From Siphonodentalium dalli (Eukaryota; Mollusca; Scaphopoda; Gadilida; Siphonodentaliidae), in contig CP136067.1 in the NCBI GenBank assembly GCA_032622095.1, positions 173,820,556 to 173,884,555 on the forward strand: a stretch of DNA of 64,000 nt. Reading direction: 5' to 3'. The position numbers and the translations under genes are program-made. Shown in pieces: positions 1 through 12,295 of this stretch. The notes below the pieces were generated by a model. It searched no databases. It saw only the letters and a program-made list of their open reading frames with translations, and was not told where the DNA came from. The first letter of the stretch is position 1, and each line of letters starts with the position of its first letter.

Positions 1-769
1 ATTGAACTACCTCGACCAAAGTGACATAAAATGCCAACCCGTGCGATGGGGAAAGTATTACTTGATCAACACAGTGGAAATATACATTAAGATTGATAAA
101 AAATCAAACTTACTTCATGCTTACGTATGTTTTTTATTATATCTAATACCACATTTTCATAAATTTGGCTATAAACTTGGTACAAAATTGATGTCACTAA
201 CTTTTTATAAGAATTTTACCAATAATACTGCCATTATACCGTACATGTACATGTATTGTGACAATTACATCCCATTGTCTGGGGGTAGCCAGTACACCCA
301 CCGAGCATGCCTGGTTTTTGGAAACAGTAGCTACATGTATACGGTAACAGTATACCCCTAATATATGCAGTGATAACCTCTTTACATGTATATATACAGA
401 TACACACCCACCATGTCTGTTGATAGTGTTCCATAAGTCCCAAACAAGACATAAAGCAGGCAGGAGATCCACTCTCAGGAAATTAAAATTGCGAAAATTT
501 TGACTTTTTCTCAAAATATCAATAAAAAGTTTAGGGTCGGTGGGTTATTTTTAGGGTCGGTCGATGTACGGAAACATAGTATCTTTTTTCTTTGGCCTAA
601 GGAACATTGCAACTGGTTTGAAGTAACATGACCGCGTTGCGTCAACAATGGAACTGCATTGATGGTAATTTTCAACATGGTCTCACTGAGGTTCTATCAA
701 ATATAAATACTAGTATGGTTGAGGGAGACAATTATTTTGAGAATATGTGATCCTGTGTTAACATGAGCC
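1..769. other. gene-less stretch
   Basis: No supportable gene. The sequence is AT-rich and holds several ACATGTA words near 240-400. The short open frames here have no recognisable domain, and the two strands overlap in competing frames, as expected by chance. Confidence 0.5.
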
Positions 770-771
770 TA

Positions 772-1149
772 AGGCGACACCAATTTTTAAGTCTGGTTTA
801 CGAACACCTCCTACAACTTTGTTTCCATTTCATGAAAAAAAAACAACTTTTTTTGTCCCAAAATATTTTACATGCGTACTGATTTTCATGTGCTGTCGCA
901 TCCGGTTCTGCTTATGATCATTTACAGATCCATATTTTCATGTATTTCATGACAAGATATGTCTTGTGTGGTTTGAACAGAATTTCATTCAAAAACATTT
1001 TTTCACAATTTTTGTAAAATTTATGTAAAATTCCACGATTTACTTGATATAAATTGGGGGGACAATCTTTTTTATTTTTATTTTTTTCCCTCCTGCATCT
1101 ACTTTTTTTCTCCCCACATCGTAAACCAGACTTAAAAATTGGTGTCGCT
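772..1149. mobile_element. 378-bp mariner-type MITE
   Basis: The ends are inverted copies of one about 32-base sequence: AGGCGACACCAATTTTTAAG at 772 is matched in reverse complement at 1119-1149, differing by one G. Each end is bordered by TA (770-771 and 1150-1151), the target used by Tc1/mariner elements. The interior is T-rich and has no coding frame, so this is a non-autonomous element. The family is inferred from the TA target and the TIR layout only. Confidence 0.65.
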
Positions 1150-1453
1150 TAAATATCATCTGATGGAGTCAAAATCATTGAACCGTCACTTATGCATGAA
1201 CATGTTGTCTTGATGTTGAGTCTGACTTTCATCATTTTCATTAGTTTTACTGTTAATATCCACCAAAGGTTGAGGTGTTATGGAACAACTGTATGGCATC
1301 GTATACTGTTATCTTCCGAGTAAATATGGAGTCTCTAATTCTTTTATCAGTCACGCATCTACTCATCAAATAGTATAATCCTTAAATATTTGTAGTCCAG
1401 GTGATCTCGACTGCACAGTACATGTATAAAATTCATCTGCAGTGTGTTTTAAA

Positions 1454-1654
1454 TTTCTTAGCCGTGTAACAACTGTTGTCCCAAGTTTCAATGCCTTGTC
1501 CTCCTGGTATGTAGGGATTACCAATTTACCATTGCCGTGTTTTAATTTGCAATTTTGATGATGACGCTCACTTGTTGATAATTTTCTTTGTCGTGTAACA
1601 ACTGTTGTACCAAGTTTCTACGCCGCGTCCTCCTGGTATTTAGGGATTACCGGT
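1454..1654. repeat. direct duplication, about 129-bp spacing
   Basis: A segment of about 70 bases containing CGTGTAACAACTGTTGT and TCCTCCTGGTAT occurs at about 1460 and again at about 1590 in the same orientation with a few substitutions. It is non-coding. No other structure is seen between 1150 and 1840. Confidence 0.5.
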
Positions 1655-1840
1655 GCCTTTAATAGCGTCAGATGCATCATTGCCAGTTAATGTACATTAG
1701 AGTGGAACTGAATTAACAATGTCACATTGACACAGTACTCAGTTAAGACCAGTAAAACAGCAAAAGTAGTATTATTGTACAGCAGGCTTATCACTATCAG
1801 TACTTACTACATGTACCGGTACTGACCCCTTACTATCGTG

Positions 1841-2440
1841 GATCAATCTGAATCTGAATGGTTACGCTGCAGATCCCAATTAAGGTAATTTCGCAGCGGG
1901 CGAGAGAGTCTCAGATCTTTTCCTTCAGCACGCTCTTGAAGGAATCCACAGGCTGTTGTTGTAGGATTAAGGATTCCTCCAGCTGATTCCAGTCGCATAT
2001 AGTTCGAACAAATGTGGAATTAGCGAACTGAGCTGACACGTATGGTATAGCCTCGTAGCACTGACTGTTGTTCCTTTAAATTAGGTGCCGAGGAATTTGG
2101 CTGGTGACGTAGCCTGTCAGAACTTTGCTCTGCGATCTAAGACGCCTTGTTTCGGGTGTAAAGTATTGATTAGGTGGTATAGCCTCGACCAATCCGCCCA
2201 CCACCTTACTCATGAATCCCAGCCGATTTATTTTCCGCCGTTTCTGCAATGTTGGTAAATCTAGCTCGTAGAGGATCTTGGTCATATATCCATCTTCTTT
2301 GCTCTTATAGTCTCTTTTAATGAAACGGGCTGCTCTACGCTGGATTCTTTCCAGCTTGTCGATGTGATTTTGTTGGTAGGGGTCCCAGATGGTGTCTGCG
2401 TAGTCCATGATCTTCAAACTTCTCAATTCTTCTTCTTCTG
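1841..2440 (-). pseudogene. CR1/L2-like non-LTR retrotransposon, 3' fragment of reverse transcriptase ORF
   Basis: The minus strand from 2426 to about 1912 reads as the C-terminal part of a non-LTR reverse transcriptase. It includes YADTIWDPYQQNHIDKLERI and RRAARFI, the block after the RT thumb in CR1/L2-type elements. A frame change near 2077 separates it from a second stretch that includes FVRTICDWNQLEES and ends near 1912. The element's 3' end shows as a short (ATTCAG)n-like tail at 1843-1860. The palm with its catalytic aspartates is missing, so this is a heavily 5'-truncated dead copy. The clade is inferred from the C-terminal block and the hexanucleotide tail. Confidence 0.75.
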
Positions 2441-3169
2441 GACAGGTGCATTATGAGCAGGCCACTGGCACTACATCATGATTGTACCGGTACCACAAAT
2501 TCAATTTTGAGACAATATTCTGGTTATGGCCAGGTAGCTGAGGTACTGTTCAATACTATAGTTGATCCGTTTCGTTATCGTAGCTTAATTCTTACTGTTC
2601 CGGGAATTGAAATATTTTTTGTCACATGAAATTCAGTCTTTTTCGATATTTGCGCACATCCATGGGGATAAATCGGCGAATCTTATATATAAGTCCACAG
2701 TTTATCCGTTTGTAGCCAATACACCATTTCCTTCTGTCAATCCGCGTTGATTCGCGACAAAATTAACTCAAAACACCACAAGGAATTCTCGGCGCTAAAT
2801 TCTTTTCGAAGTAACGGTAACTAAAAGTTAAGATTGTAATTTGGCTGCAGAAACGAAACGAAACGAATTTTGAAACACAATAATTGTATTCACTAATATT
2901 TTCCTGTTGGTATATGGTCTACTATAGTATACGCAATCATTTATTTGAAATAATAAGTATCACTTAGAGAATAATTCTTACTGATAATTAGAAATATCTT
3001 TATTTTGTATCCCTTTAATATTAAATACCGGTAATATTATATATGGCCCTGAAAATTGTCTGTTTGTCAGTTTAATGTTCACTAGTTATAGCTAGGCTGT
3101 TAGATAACGTGTGATATTGCTTCATTTGTCCGGGGTAGTGTATTGTCATACTGTCATAATAAACTTCAA
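2441..3169. other. gene-less AT-rich stretch
   Basis: No coding frame, RNA gene or clear repeat is visible. It lies between the retrotransposon fragment and the minisatellite. Confidence 0.5.
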
Positions 3170-5870
3170 GTAATAAGGTAACTACTCGCCAATGATGCTT
3201 GAATACAGAAATGGTTAATAAGGTAACTACCTGTCAATGACCGACGTCTTAATATAGAAAGGGTTAATAAGGTACGGTAACTAACTACACGGCAATGATA
3301 CTTAGTATAGAAAGGTTAATAATTTAACTGCTTGTCAATGATGCTTTAATATAGAAAGGGTTAATAAGGTAACTACATGTCAATAATGCTTTAATAAAAA
3401 AAGGGTTAATAAAATAAAGTTCTACACGTCAATGATGCTTTAATATAGAAAGAGCTAATAGGGTAACTACACGACAATGATGGTTAATATGGTAATTACA
3501 CGCTAATGGTGCTTTAATATAGAAAGGGTTAATATGGTAACTACCGTCAATGATGCTTTATTATAGAACTGGCTAATATGATAACTACATGTCAATGATG
3601 CTTTAATATAGAAAGGGTTAATAAGGTAACTACACGCTAATGATGCTTCAATACAAAAATGGTTAATAATGTAACTACCCATCAATGGTGCTTTTATATA
3701 GAAAGGGTTAATAAGGTAACTACACGTCAATGATACTTAGTATATAACGGGTTAATAAGGTAACTAACCGCCAATGATACTTAGTATAGAAAGGGTTAAT
3801 AAGGTAACTACACGAAACTGATACTTACTAGTAGGTATATACAGGGTTAACAAGGCAACTACCGTCAATGATACTTTAATATAGAAAGGGTTAACATGGT
3901 AACTACACGTAAATGATGTCTCAATATAGAAAGGGTTAATAGGGTAACTACACGTCAATAATTTTTTAATACAGAAATGGTTAAGGGTAACTTCATGTCA
4001 ATGATGCTTTATTGTAGAAAGGGTTAATAATGTAACTAATCACCAATGACACTTATTATAGAAAGGGTTAATAAGGTAACTAGGGCCTACCTGTCAATTA
4101 TTGCTTCAATATAGAAAGGGTTAATAAGGTAATTACACGCCAATGATGCTTCAATACAAAAATGGTTAATAAGGTAACTACCCATCAATGGTGCTTTTAT
4201 ATAGAAAGGGTTAATAATGTAACTACACGTCAATGATACTTAGTATAGAAAGGGTTAATAAGGTAACTACACGACACTGATACTTAGGTACATACATGGT
4301 TAATAAGGCAACTACCCGTCAAATATACTTTAATATAGAAAGGGTTAACATGGTAACTACACGTAAATGATGTCTTAATATAGAAAAGGTTAATAAGGTA
4401 ACTACACGTCAATAATTCTTTAATACAGAAATGGTTAATAAGGTAACGTCATGTCAATGATGCTTTATTACTAATCACCAATGACACTTATTATAGAAAG
4501 GGTTAATAAGGTAACTAGGGCCTACCTGTCAATTATTGCTTCAATATATAAAGGGTTAATAAGGTAATTACACGCCAATTGTGCTTTAATATAGAAAGGG
4601 TTAATATGGTAACTATCCGTCAATGATGCTTTAATATAGAAAGGGTTATAATATGGTACTGCACGTCAACGATGATTTGATACAAAAATGGTTAATAAGG
4701 TAATTACCCGTCAATGGCGCTTTAGTATAGAAATGGTTAATAATGTAACTACTCACCTATGATACTTAGTATAGAACGGGTTGTTTAAGGTAACTACCTG
4801 TCAATTAATGCTTTAATATAGAAAGGGGTAATAAGGTAACTACATGCCAATGATACATAGTATAGAAAGGGTTAATAAGGTAACTGCCTGTCAATTAATG
4901 CTTTAATATAGAAAGGGTTAATAAGGTAACTACACGTCAATGTATAGGAAGGGTTAATAAGGTAACTACACGACAATGGTACTTTAGTATATACAGGGTT
5001 AATACGGCAACTATCCGTCAACGGTGTTTTAATATTGAAAGGGTTAACATGGTAACTACACGTCAATGATCTTTTAATATAGAAAGGGTTAATAAGGTAA
5101 CTACACATCAATGGTGCTTTAATATAGTAAGGGTTAATAAGGTAACTTCACGTCAATGATGCTTTAATATAGAAAGGGTTAATATGGTAACTACTCACCA
5201 ATGATACTTTTATAGAACGGGTTAATAATGTAACTACCCGGCAATAATTCTTTAATATAGAAATGGTTAATATGGTAACTACACGTCAATGATGCTTTAA
5301 TATAGAAAGGGTTATAATAAGGTAACTACACGTCAATGATGCTTTAATACGAAAATTGTTAATAAGGTAACTACCCGTCAATGGCGATTTAATATAGAAA
5401 GGGTTAATAATGCAACTATACTCACCAATAATATTAAGTATAGAAAGGGTTAATAAGGTAACTACCTGTCAATTAATGCTTTAATATAGAAAGGGTTAAT
5501 AAGGTAACTACACGCCAATGGTACTTAGTATAGAAATGGATAAGGTAATTATACACGACAATGATAATTTGGTATATACAGAGTTAATAAGGCAACGCCC
5601 GTCAATGATGCTATAATATAGAAAGGGTTAACATGGTAACTACACATCAATTATGTTTTAATATAGAAAGGGTTAATAAGGTAACTACACGTCAATGATG
5701 CTTTAATACAGAAAGGGTTAATAAGGTAACTTCACGTCAATGATGCTTTAATATAGAATGGGTTAATACTGTAACTACTCACCAATGTTACTTACTATAG
5801 AAAGGGTTAATAAGGTAACTACCTGTCAATGATGCTGTAATATAGAACGGGTTAATATGGTAACTTCAAG
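3170..5870. repeat. 45-bp minisatellite, about 60 copies
   Basis: The unit reads roughly TTAATAAGGTAACTACACGT then CAATGATGCTTTAATATAGA then AAGGG, 45 bases in all. It repeats head to tail for about 2.7 kb with 5-20% divergence and occasional small indels. Because 45 is a multiple of three, the minus strand shows open frames with a 15-residue periodicity (for example NPFYIK repeated near 3503-3730 and 4872-5111). These have different starts and many stops and are by-products of the repeat, not genes. Confidence 0.9.
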
Positions 5871-5879
5871 TGCAGATTA

Positions 5880-6235
5880 TACAGTTTAACAAAATACCAC
5901 AGGTGTATATATCCGGGTGAACACTGTAGTAAATACCTGGGCGAAAACCTGGTGTAAATACCTGGGTGTAAATACTCCGGATAACCTGGGTCTAAACACC
6001 CGGGTGTGACAGCGTTTTTCTAAATTATATCCGTAAAAACCCGGGTAAACTGGGGTTTAACCTAACATATATAGAAAACACCAGGGTAAATCTTTATAAA
6101 GCCCTGATTTACCTGGGTGTAACATGGGTGTGACCTGGGTGGAACCAGGGTAAAACCTACATGTACCGGGGTTCATCAGGGGTATACCTAGGTAAACACC
6201 AAGATTTACCCAGGTACATTTTTATATGGGGAGCT
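5880..6235. repeat. degenerate CCTGGGTGTAAA repeat
   Basis: Short degenerate tandem copies of ACCTGGGTGTAAATA and its variants (CCCGGGTGTGA, CCAGGGTAAAT) run through this stretch in both orientations. Unit length varies, so it is a diverged simple-sequence array next to the minisatellite. Confidence 0.6.
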
Positions 6236-6337
6236 GGAAAGCCTATTCTATTGATGTTTGGAATACATTACTATAAATGGATATACTTTATTTTAATATA
6301 GTATACGCTGGATAAAATGGATGCTTTTGAATTCGAC

Positions 6338-6760
6338 GGGCCCAGCAAACATTCCGGCACCGTAACGGTACCTTTTTCGGTGACTGCCACGGTACCGGGT
6401 TTACGGCACATTTCGGTGCCGTGAAGGTACCGCTTTTGCACACCGGGTCGGTACCGAAACGGCACATTATTATTTATATGTTTCGGCACCGGGAATACGG
6501 TACCAAGCCGACACCAAATATTGCAGTACTTTAAAATGCCCTATATAATTGTCATACCCCAGGAATTGATAATATTAGCAACCAAATATATCGATCTGAC
6601 ATGTTTCGTCACCGAGAATACGGCACCGTTTTGTCACCGATAATACGGCCCCGGTCGACACCATATTTGTCAGTACTTTAAAATACCCTATATAATTGGC
6701 ATACCCCAGGAATTTATTAATTAACAACCATATATATTGATTCAATATTCTCCCACCATA
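6338..6760. repeat. GGTACCG palindromic cluster and a 147-bp duplication
   Basis: From 6338 to 6515 the words CGGCACCG and GGTACCG recur in direct and inverted order. A second pattern overlaps: the block CAGTACTTTAAAAT...CATACCCCAGGAATT starts at about 6523 and again at about 6670, a tandem duplication with about 147-bp spacing. No coding sequence is visible. Confidence 0.55.
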
Positions 6761-6932
6761 CATGCATACTCATGCAATATGTATAGAGAGCCCGGGATAT
6801 AGCAGTCAATCGATTTGGATCCGTCAGATCGACAAGATACAACGACCTGGATGTAGGAACAATATACATGCGGAGTACATAACAGTCCACTGTCTATTTT
6901 AAAGGTGCTCGGTCCGATCGGGCGCTCCTAGA

Positions 6933-7600
6933 GGGTCCTACTAAAACCCGACCGCACCGACCGCACCGACCGCACCCGAACGGACCGCCCCCAGGGGTCC
7001 GAGCGAGATGGGGTTTGCACTATCATGTAGAATGGACCCGAATGTACCAAAGTTCCATCCCCAAGTCGATAGCTCGAGCGGACACGGCACTGTTAACCCC
7101 TAACTTGCGGCCGTTTCCGCCAGGTAAGGGAAATCCAAAAAGGCGCCGACCGCACCTCCCCTGACTGCCTGACCACGGAAATGGACATAATATCATGAAG
7201 TCAATAACCATATGCATCCATGGACGATCGGACAAGTCGCTAGCTACACCGGAAGTGAATAAATTAACCCATACGCTGCTGCCGAATTCGCTATAAATGT
7301 ACGCAAAAACGCCGAAATTAACACCCGCCGACCGGACCGCCCCTAGGGGTCCTAGCGAGATGGGGTTTGCACTATCGTGTACAATGGACCCGAATGTACA
7401 AAGTTCCAATCCCCAGTTCGATAGCTCGAGCGGACACGGCACTGTTAACCCCTGACTTGCGGCCGTTTCCGCCAGGTAAGGGAAATCCAAAAAGGCGCCG
7501 ACCGCACCTCCCCTGACTGCCTGACCACGGAAATGGACATTATATCATGAAGTGAATAACCACATGCATCCATGGACGTTCGGACAAGTCGCTAGCTGCA
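6933..7600 (+). repeat. left compound terminal inverted repeat
   Basis: Two tandem copies of a subrepeat of about 352 bp. The marker GCGAGATGGGGTTTGCACTA is at about 7003 and 7355, and GAAATGGACATAATATCATG or a variant follows in each. The outermost part is a short ACCGCACCG run. Confidence 0.8.
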
Positions 7601-8349
7601 GCTGAATACGCAATTTATTAACCTCGTCCACTAAATTCGATTCGAGCCTCGCTAGCTAAATCTCGACTTTAAATGGAATGTATTGCACTCTGTCAATATA
7701 TTTCGTATAGTTTCGAGTTATTGATATCGGCATGCCAGTCGTCAATACAAAATTTAGTTGGCTACTTGAGAGTAAATATGTAGTTCAGAAATAAATATTC
7801 GTTTCTCCGTTCGATACGGTTACTGGAATCTATATTGCTACCCGTACCGCAACACGTGTTGTAACCACAAACTGTTTTACAGGAATAATTCAGCGCATCG
7901 ACTGGTAATGTGAGCAAATTAAAAAAACATTGATATATGGTATAGACAAATTGTTAATCGCATTCGCTTTATTGGCCGATATACGTATCGTTATGGATTG
8001 TTGGACAATTTAAATATTAAATGGCTGACATGTTGGCAACATTTCAAACAATTGGATTTCACAATTAACTTCATAGACTATTCGAATGTTGGAATTTCCA
8101 GACTGAGAAAATAGGTTATGATTGCTCGAACATACAATTCCGTTAGTTAGCTTGTCCAATCAATATTCGACTCGCTCAAAATCATTCGTACAAAAATATA
8201 TTTTGTGTCATGCTTTACTATGCGAATAATCAGATAATACCAAACATCATAACTATAAATTCGCGAATAACGGAGAAACAAACAGTAATTATCTAAACTG
8301 CATTAGCAACTTTCCGTTAGTATATATCAACATTAAACATATAAATCAA

Positions 8350-9390
8350 ATTGTTCCCCTACCTTCGGCTTCACCGTCGCAAACAGAGCATGGATATATG
8401 ACCATAACTGGTAGAACTCGTGGTGGTCGCATTATGATAAGATCAAGATGTCGATTTGACACAATTAAAGTGAGTAGATGGGCGCGAAGCGCCCGGGATG
8501 GTCGAAAAGATCGAGTGATCTTCTCCTTCACCCCACGGTTTGTTGTTGTTGGAGATATAGCACACAGAAAAATAGTCATGTCCGAACACGGCAAAAGCGG
8601 ACATAATGAATTAATGTTATTTCTTTGATTGAATTGATTGGATGGATTATTTGGGGAAGAGCCCACGAGATTTAATATGGGGTGTGAGGGGTGACCCGGT
8701 GGGTCCCTTTAATATATGGTTGAGCTGAGCGTGTCATCTAGTGCGCTGAAAAAGGAGCGGGGCCCGTGTTATAATTTTTAAAATAGTGTTAGTTTGTTAG
8801 TTGTTTAAAAAAAACAACCAACCGCAAGGCAGAGCGTGTGATTCAATGTGATTCAATGCGCCATCATACCGCTATTCTGCTATAGCCAAATGCGCAGAGA
8901 CAGTATGTTTTATTTATTTCGTTGTTTCTGGATGGGCCGCCCTGCATTCCATAGCACGGGCGTAGGTGAAGACTCTGACAATTTTATGTGCAGAGTTGTT
9001 TGGGTTCCGATAAGTGAAGTAAATCTGAAGATTATGTACAAGATAGACTTTAATTGTTGACGATGTGAATGGTTTTGTACAGAGATATATATGATTTCAT
9101 GGTTACATTCAATAGATTTTTTTGGTTTTATATTTTTTGGTAATTTCTTTATTTTGTTAAAATGTGTATACATTTTGTACATTACAGTGTGTTCTATTCT
9201 TGAGCCGTGAACCGTCCTACTCCCGAAGAAAACATCAGAGCGGCAAGGGGGACGATCATATTTTGGTATATGTCGTTCCTAACTCGTTGAGAGCTATGAC
9301 CACTTATGGGTCTGTAGATCCTGCACCCCACCCCAAGCTAGTGCTGGGTCGGTTTTCAAGCCGGATCCCGCTTGGTTGGTGTTGTTAGGT
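8350..9390 (+). other. interior of the 4.55-kb transposon with coding-like fragments
   Basis: Two stretches have protein-like composition and end near donor-like sites. Frame 8353-8463 (containing PSASPSQTEHGYMTITGRTR) is followed by GTGAGTAG at 8470. The sequence before 9388 (containing RKHQSGKGDDHILVYVVP in one frame) is followed by TTAG|GTGAGTGG. No acceptor or domain is convincing, and neither stretch resembles a transposase. They could be host exon fragments captured by the element, or chance. Confidence 0.2.
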
Positions 9391-9744
9391 GAGTGGAATG
9401 TGTATGACATGAGCGCTAGCTTCTGAAAGTGAATTTGTAATTATATTGGTGGCGGGCAGTGCCCTGTTATAGAAATGGTTGCGTCTTCCCCCAGTTTGAA
9501 TGGGTTCCCAGGGCGCGGGCGTAAGTGAAATCATCTTCATGTTCTTGTTGTAGTTTATTGGTTGAAAAAATATGTACGATGGTAGACAATGGTATATGTG
9601 GATGTATATATATATATACAGTGAATATTTTTTTGGTTTTTGTGATTTTTTTGGGTTGTTTTTAATATATTTTGTAAAAATATTGAATATATATACACAA
9701 TTTCTGTAAAGGAAGTGTTGTCAATTTAGTAGTGTTAGTTGATT

Positions 9745-10066
9745 TTGGAGGAGATAATTGTTCGACGGCTTATACTACGGCACGACAAGCGTATATTGCC
9801 GCCCGAGGACATTCATCAGCGCCCAAGGAGCCATCTAGGGCGTGAGCCCGATGTCCTATGTTTTGATTTTGGTGTTAGTCAATTTTTTTTTGGCGAATGC
9901 CGGTATACAATGAGTGTTAGTTATGTTTGTAGGAGATAATTATTCGATGACTTATACTACGGCCACGACAAGCGTATCTACACCGCCCGAGGACATTCAT
10001 CAGCGCCCAAGGAGTCATCTAGGGCTTGCGCCCGCTAACCTATGTTTTGATTTTGGTGTTAGTCAA
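9745..10066 (+). repeat. tandem duplication, about 177-bp unit
   Basis: The block GGAGATAATTxTTCGA...CCGCCCGAGGACATTCATC...GATTTTGGTGTTAGTCAAT occurs twice head to tail, at about 9750-9890 and 9932-10066, roughly 90% identical. Both copies share a short open stretch (PPEDIHQRPRSHLG), which reflects the duplication rather than a supported gene. It lies inside the 4.55-kb transposon. The remaining interior (7600-8350 and 10067-10860) shows no gene. Confidence 0.65.
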
Positions 10067-10864
10067 TGTAATAATATGCATATATTCAATAAATACAAGT
10101 TCAGTAATAATAGGTGTTAGGTGGTTAGTCCTTGTTGAGGAGTAACTTTCTTTTTAGAATGTAACCATTTTATATATCAATGCAACTATATCATTGGTTC
10201 ATTCCATTGGTTGCAAATTACATTCGAATGGGTTTCTTGCCATGTACACGAACTTCGAAGCCATGCATCGCATTCATCACACGGATGAGGCCAAGGTTCA
10301 TAATCCGATTTTAAAATCCCTTAATCTGATCATGTTTTAAATCCCAATTAATTCGCACGATCGTATAACTACTGTCGAAACCAATTCCTATACAAACACG
10401 TACAATTGATACATGTACATTATTCATGATTATTTATTGTAACGAAAACCGCCAAAAGTAAATCGCACGAGAGCTCGAAGTAAATTAGTTAATCACTGGA
10501 CTGATAATCACAAGGGATTCACCAAAATAAATAAATTAATTGAATTGAAGTCCGTGGTGACGAATGTGACACCTCGCTATAACCCATACACAATGTCACA
10601 TGCAGTGCTTTGAATAGCATACCACTTTAAGTCACTACCCATGCGACTATCATGACCTGAACCATGTTGTTTATAATAAATAAACATGGGGTTACCCCGC
10701 CCCCCATTCACATATTCAGTTGTTTTATAATATATGTTTGCATGTACCATAAAGAAAATTCTCCGGGTCTCATACATATGTGTTTCAATTGATATGTTAT
10801 CACTCACCTCGTATAAATTTTCGAATATCGGTGTTGATCTAGCAGGACCAGAATACACTTTTCG

Positions 10865-11484
10865 CTGCATGATATGATGTCCATTTCCGTGGTCGTGCAA
10901 CCAGGGGAGATGCGGTTTGTGCCTTTTTGGATTTCGCGTACCCGTGGAACCGGTCGCAAGTTAGGGGTTAACAGTGCCATATCCACTCGAGCTATCGAAT
11001 TGGGGGTTGGAACTTTGGTACATTCGGGTCTATTCTGCACGATAGTGAAAACACCATCACGCTCGGACCCCATAGGGCGGTGTGGTCGATGGGTGTTAAT
11101 TTCTGTGTTTATAGCGAATTCGGCAGCAGCGTATGGGTTAATTTATTCACTTCCGCTGCAGCTAGCGACTTGTCCGAACGTCCATGGATGCATATGGGTA
11201 TTCACTTCATGATATAATGTCCATTTTCGTGGTCAGGCAGTCAGGGGAGGTGCGGTCGGCGCCTTTTTGGATTTCCCGTACCTGGCGGAAACGGCCGCAA
11301 GTTATGGGTTAACAGTGCCGTGTCCGCTCGAGCTATCGACTTGGGGATTGGAAGTTTGGTACATTCGGGTCCATTCTACATGATAGTGCAAACCCCATCT
11401 CGCTCGGACCCCTGGGGGCGGTCCGGTCGGGTGCGGTCGTGTCCGGTCGGGTGCGGTCGGGTGCGGTCGGGTTTTAGTAGGACC
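10865..11484 (-). repeat. right compound terminal inverted repeat
   Basis: Reverse-complement counterpart of 6933-7600. Two tandem subrepeats are marked by GCTCGGACCCC at about 11061 and 11402, and ATAATGTCCATTTTCGTGGT at about 11214 is inverted relative to the left end. It is more diverged toward the interior. Confidence 0.8.
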
Positions 11485-11493
11485 GCTCCTAGA

Positions 11494-11782
11494 TTGCTGT
11501 TTCTTTGACCCCGCGTTTTGAGAGCGTTTGGTTCGAGTCGGGGGCCGTCCGTCGGGGCTCGGAGTGATTGGATGTCGATGTTTGGGGTTTTGCGATCTCT
11601 ATTGTTTGTGGGGCGGAGCTTGCCTGTCGGGCGGGCGGTCTTGCGGATGGGGATGGATGGCTCCAAGTCAGGTGGTAATAATAGCCACTTGATTTTGGAG
11701 TTATTCATCTTTGACTGCGGGGCCGTCCGTTTGGCCGGCGGGTTCTGCCACGCGGGAAATGGGGTCGCGGGCTTTGGGCGTC
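11494..11782. other. GC-rich island of unknown origin
   Basis: Markedly more GC-rich than its surroundings, with GGGGCCGTCCG-like words at 11540 and 11724. The plus strand is open from 11518 to 11871 and the minus strand has a competing frame, but neither has a recognisable domain. It lies between the right target duplication of the 4.55-kb transposon and the direct repeat that precedes retrotransposon A, so it may be a remnant of an older insertion. Confidence 0.35.
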
Positions 11783-11935
11783 GATGTCTGGTCGTCCTAG
11801 ACTTTGATGTGTGGATTCCTCGGCTCGAATCGGATATTTTTTGCTTCCGGGACCGGAAGGGTAGTGGGTAGGGGGCGTCTGGTCGGTTTGAGTACCTTTA
11901 AGGAATATTGTCCATATACAGGTGTGAGAAAAAAT
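11783..11935 (+). repeat. left copy of a direct repeat of about 150 bp flanking retrotransposon A
   Basis: Contains TTTGATGTGTGGATTCCTCG and GAATATTGTCCATATACAGG and ends GTGTGAGAAAAAATT. The same sequence in the same orientation, with about seven substitutions, is at 20023-20171. The two copies sit exactly at the outer edges of the minus-strand retrotransposon A, so they look like a very long target site duplication. Confidence 0.7.
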
Positions 11936-12162
11936 TATATATATATATATCTTTAATTGTCCTCCATATGTGAAGAGTTATTGAATACAGAACATATACA
12001 CACAGAAACATGGACACAAATATGTCAACATATATACAAGTACAAGTTTATACAAAACAAAGTTGCATCACAAGGAATGGAATAACATACAGTCGCTACT
12101 CATTCGTGTATTATGCATTTAGGCACACGTACACAGGTCCACCCATACCAACATATGCACCA

Positions 12163-12295
12163 TCTCTCTCAGTTTCTCCCTTCTCATTCGATCTCTCTCT
12201 CTATCTCTATCTCTGTGATATCTCTCCCTCTTTCTTTTGCTCCCTCTCTCTCGCACTCACTCTCGAGTTTCTGTCGCACACGTATCCACACTCTT
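12163..12295 (+). repeat. CT-rich (polypyrimidine) tract
   Basis: An irregular run of TCTC and CTCTCT words in the 3' region of retrotransposon A. It gives long open frames of Ser/Leu/Pro/His composition on the plus strand (12010-12315) that are compositional artefacts. Confidence 0.7.

Larger units (their letters stand above)
6933..11484. mobile_element. 4.55-kb DNA transposon with long compound TIRs (Mutator-like candidate)
   Basis: Left end GGTCCTACTAAAACCCGACC (from 6934) and right end GGTCGGGTTTTAGTAGGACC (to 11484) are inverted copies. The same 9 bases, GCTCCTAGA, sit outside both ends at 6924-6932 and 11485-11493: a target site duplication. One extra G at 6933 leaves the exact size as 8 or 9 bp. 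Each end extends inward more than 600 bp and consists of two tandem copies of a subrepeat of about 350 bp. A long TIR with a 9-bp duplication fits Mutator-like elements; an 8-bp reading would also allow hAT or P. I see no transposase in the 3.2-kb interior, so the copy is probably non-autonomous. Confidence 0.7.

Noticed and set aside
3503-5111. Open minus-strand frames with NPFYIK-like repeats as a repeat protein gene
   Set aside because: They follow the 45-bp minisatellite unit, have no common start, and are broken by stops and indels.
8346-8666. Minus-strand 106-codon frame inside the 4.55-kb transposon as a transposase piece
   Set aside because: No DDE/DDD spacing, zinc-binding or helix-turn-helix pattern is visible, and it overlaps an equally open plus-strand frame.
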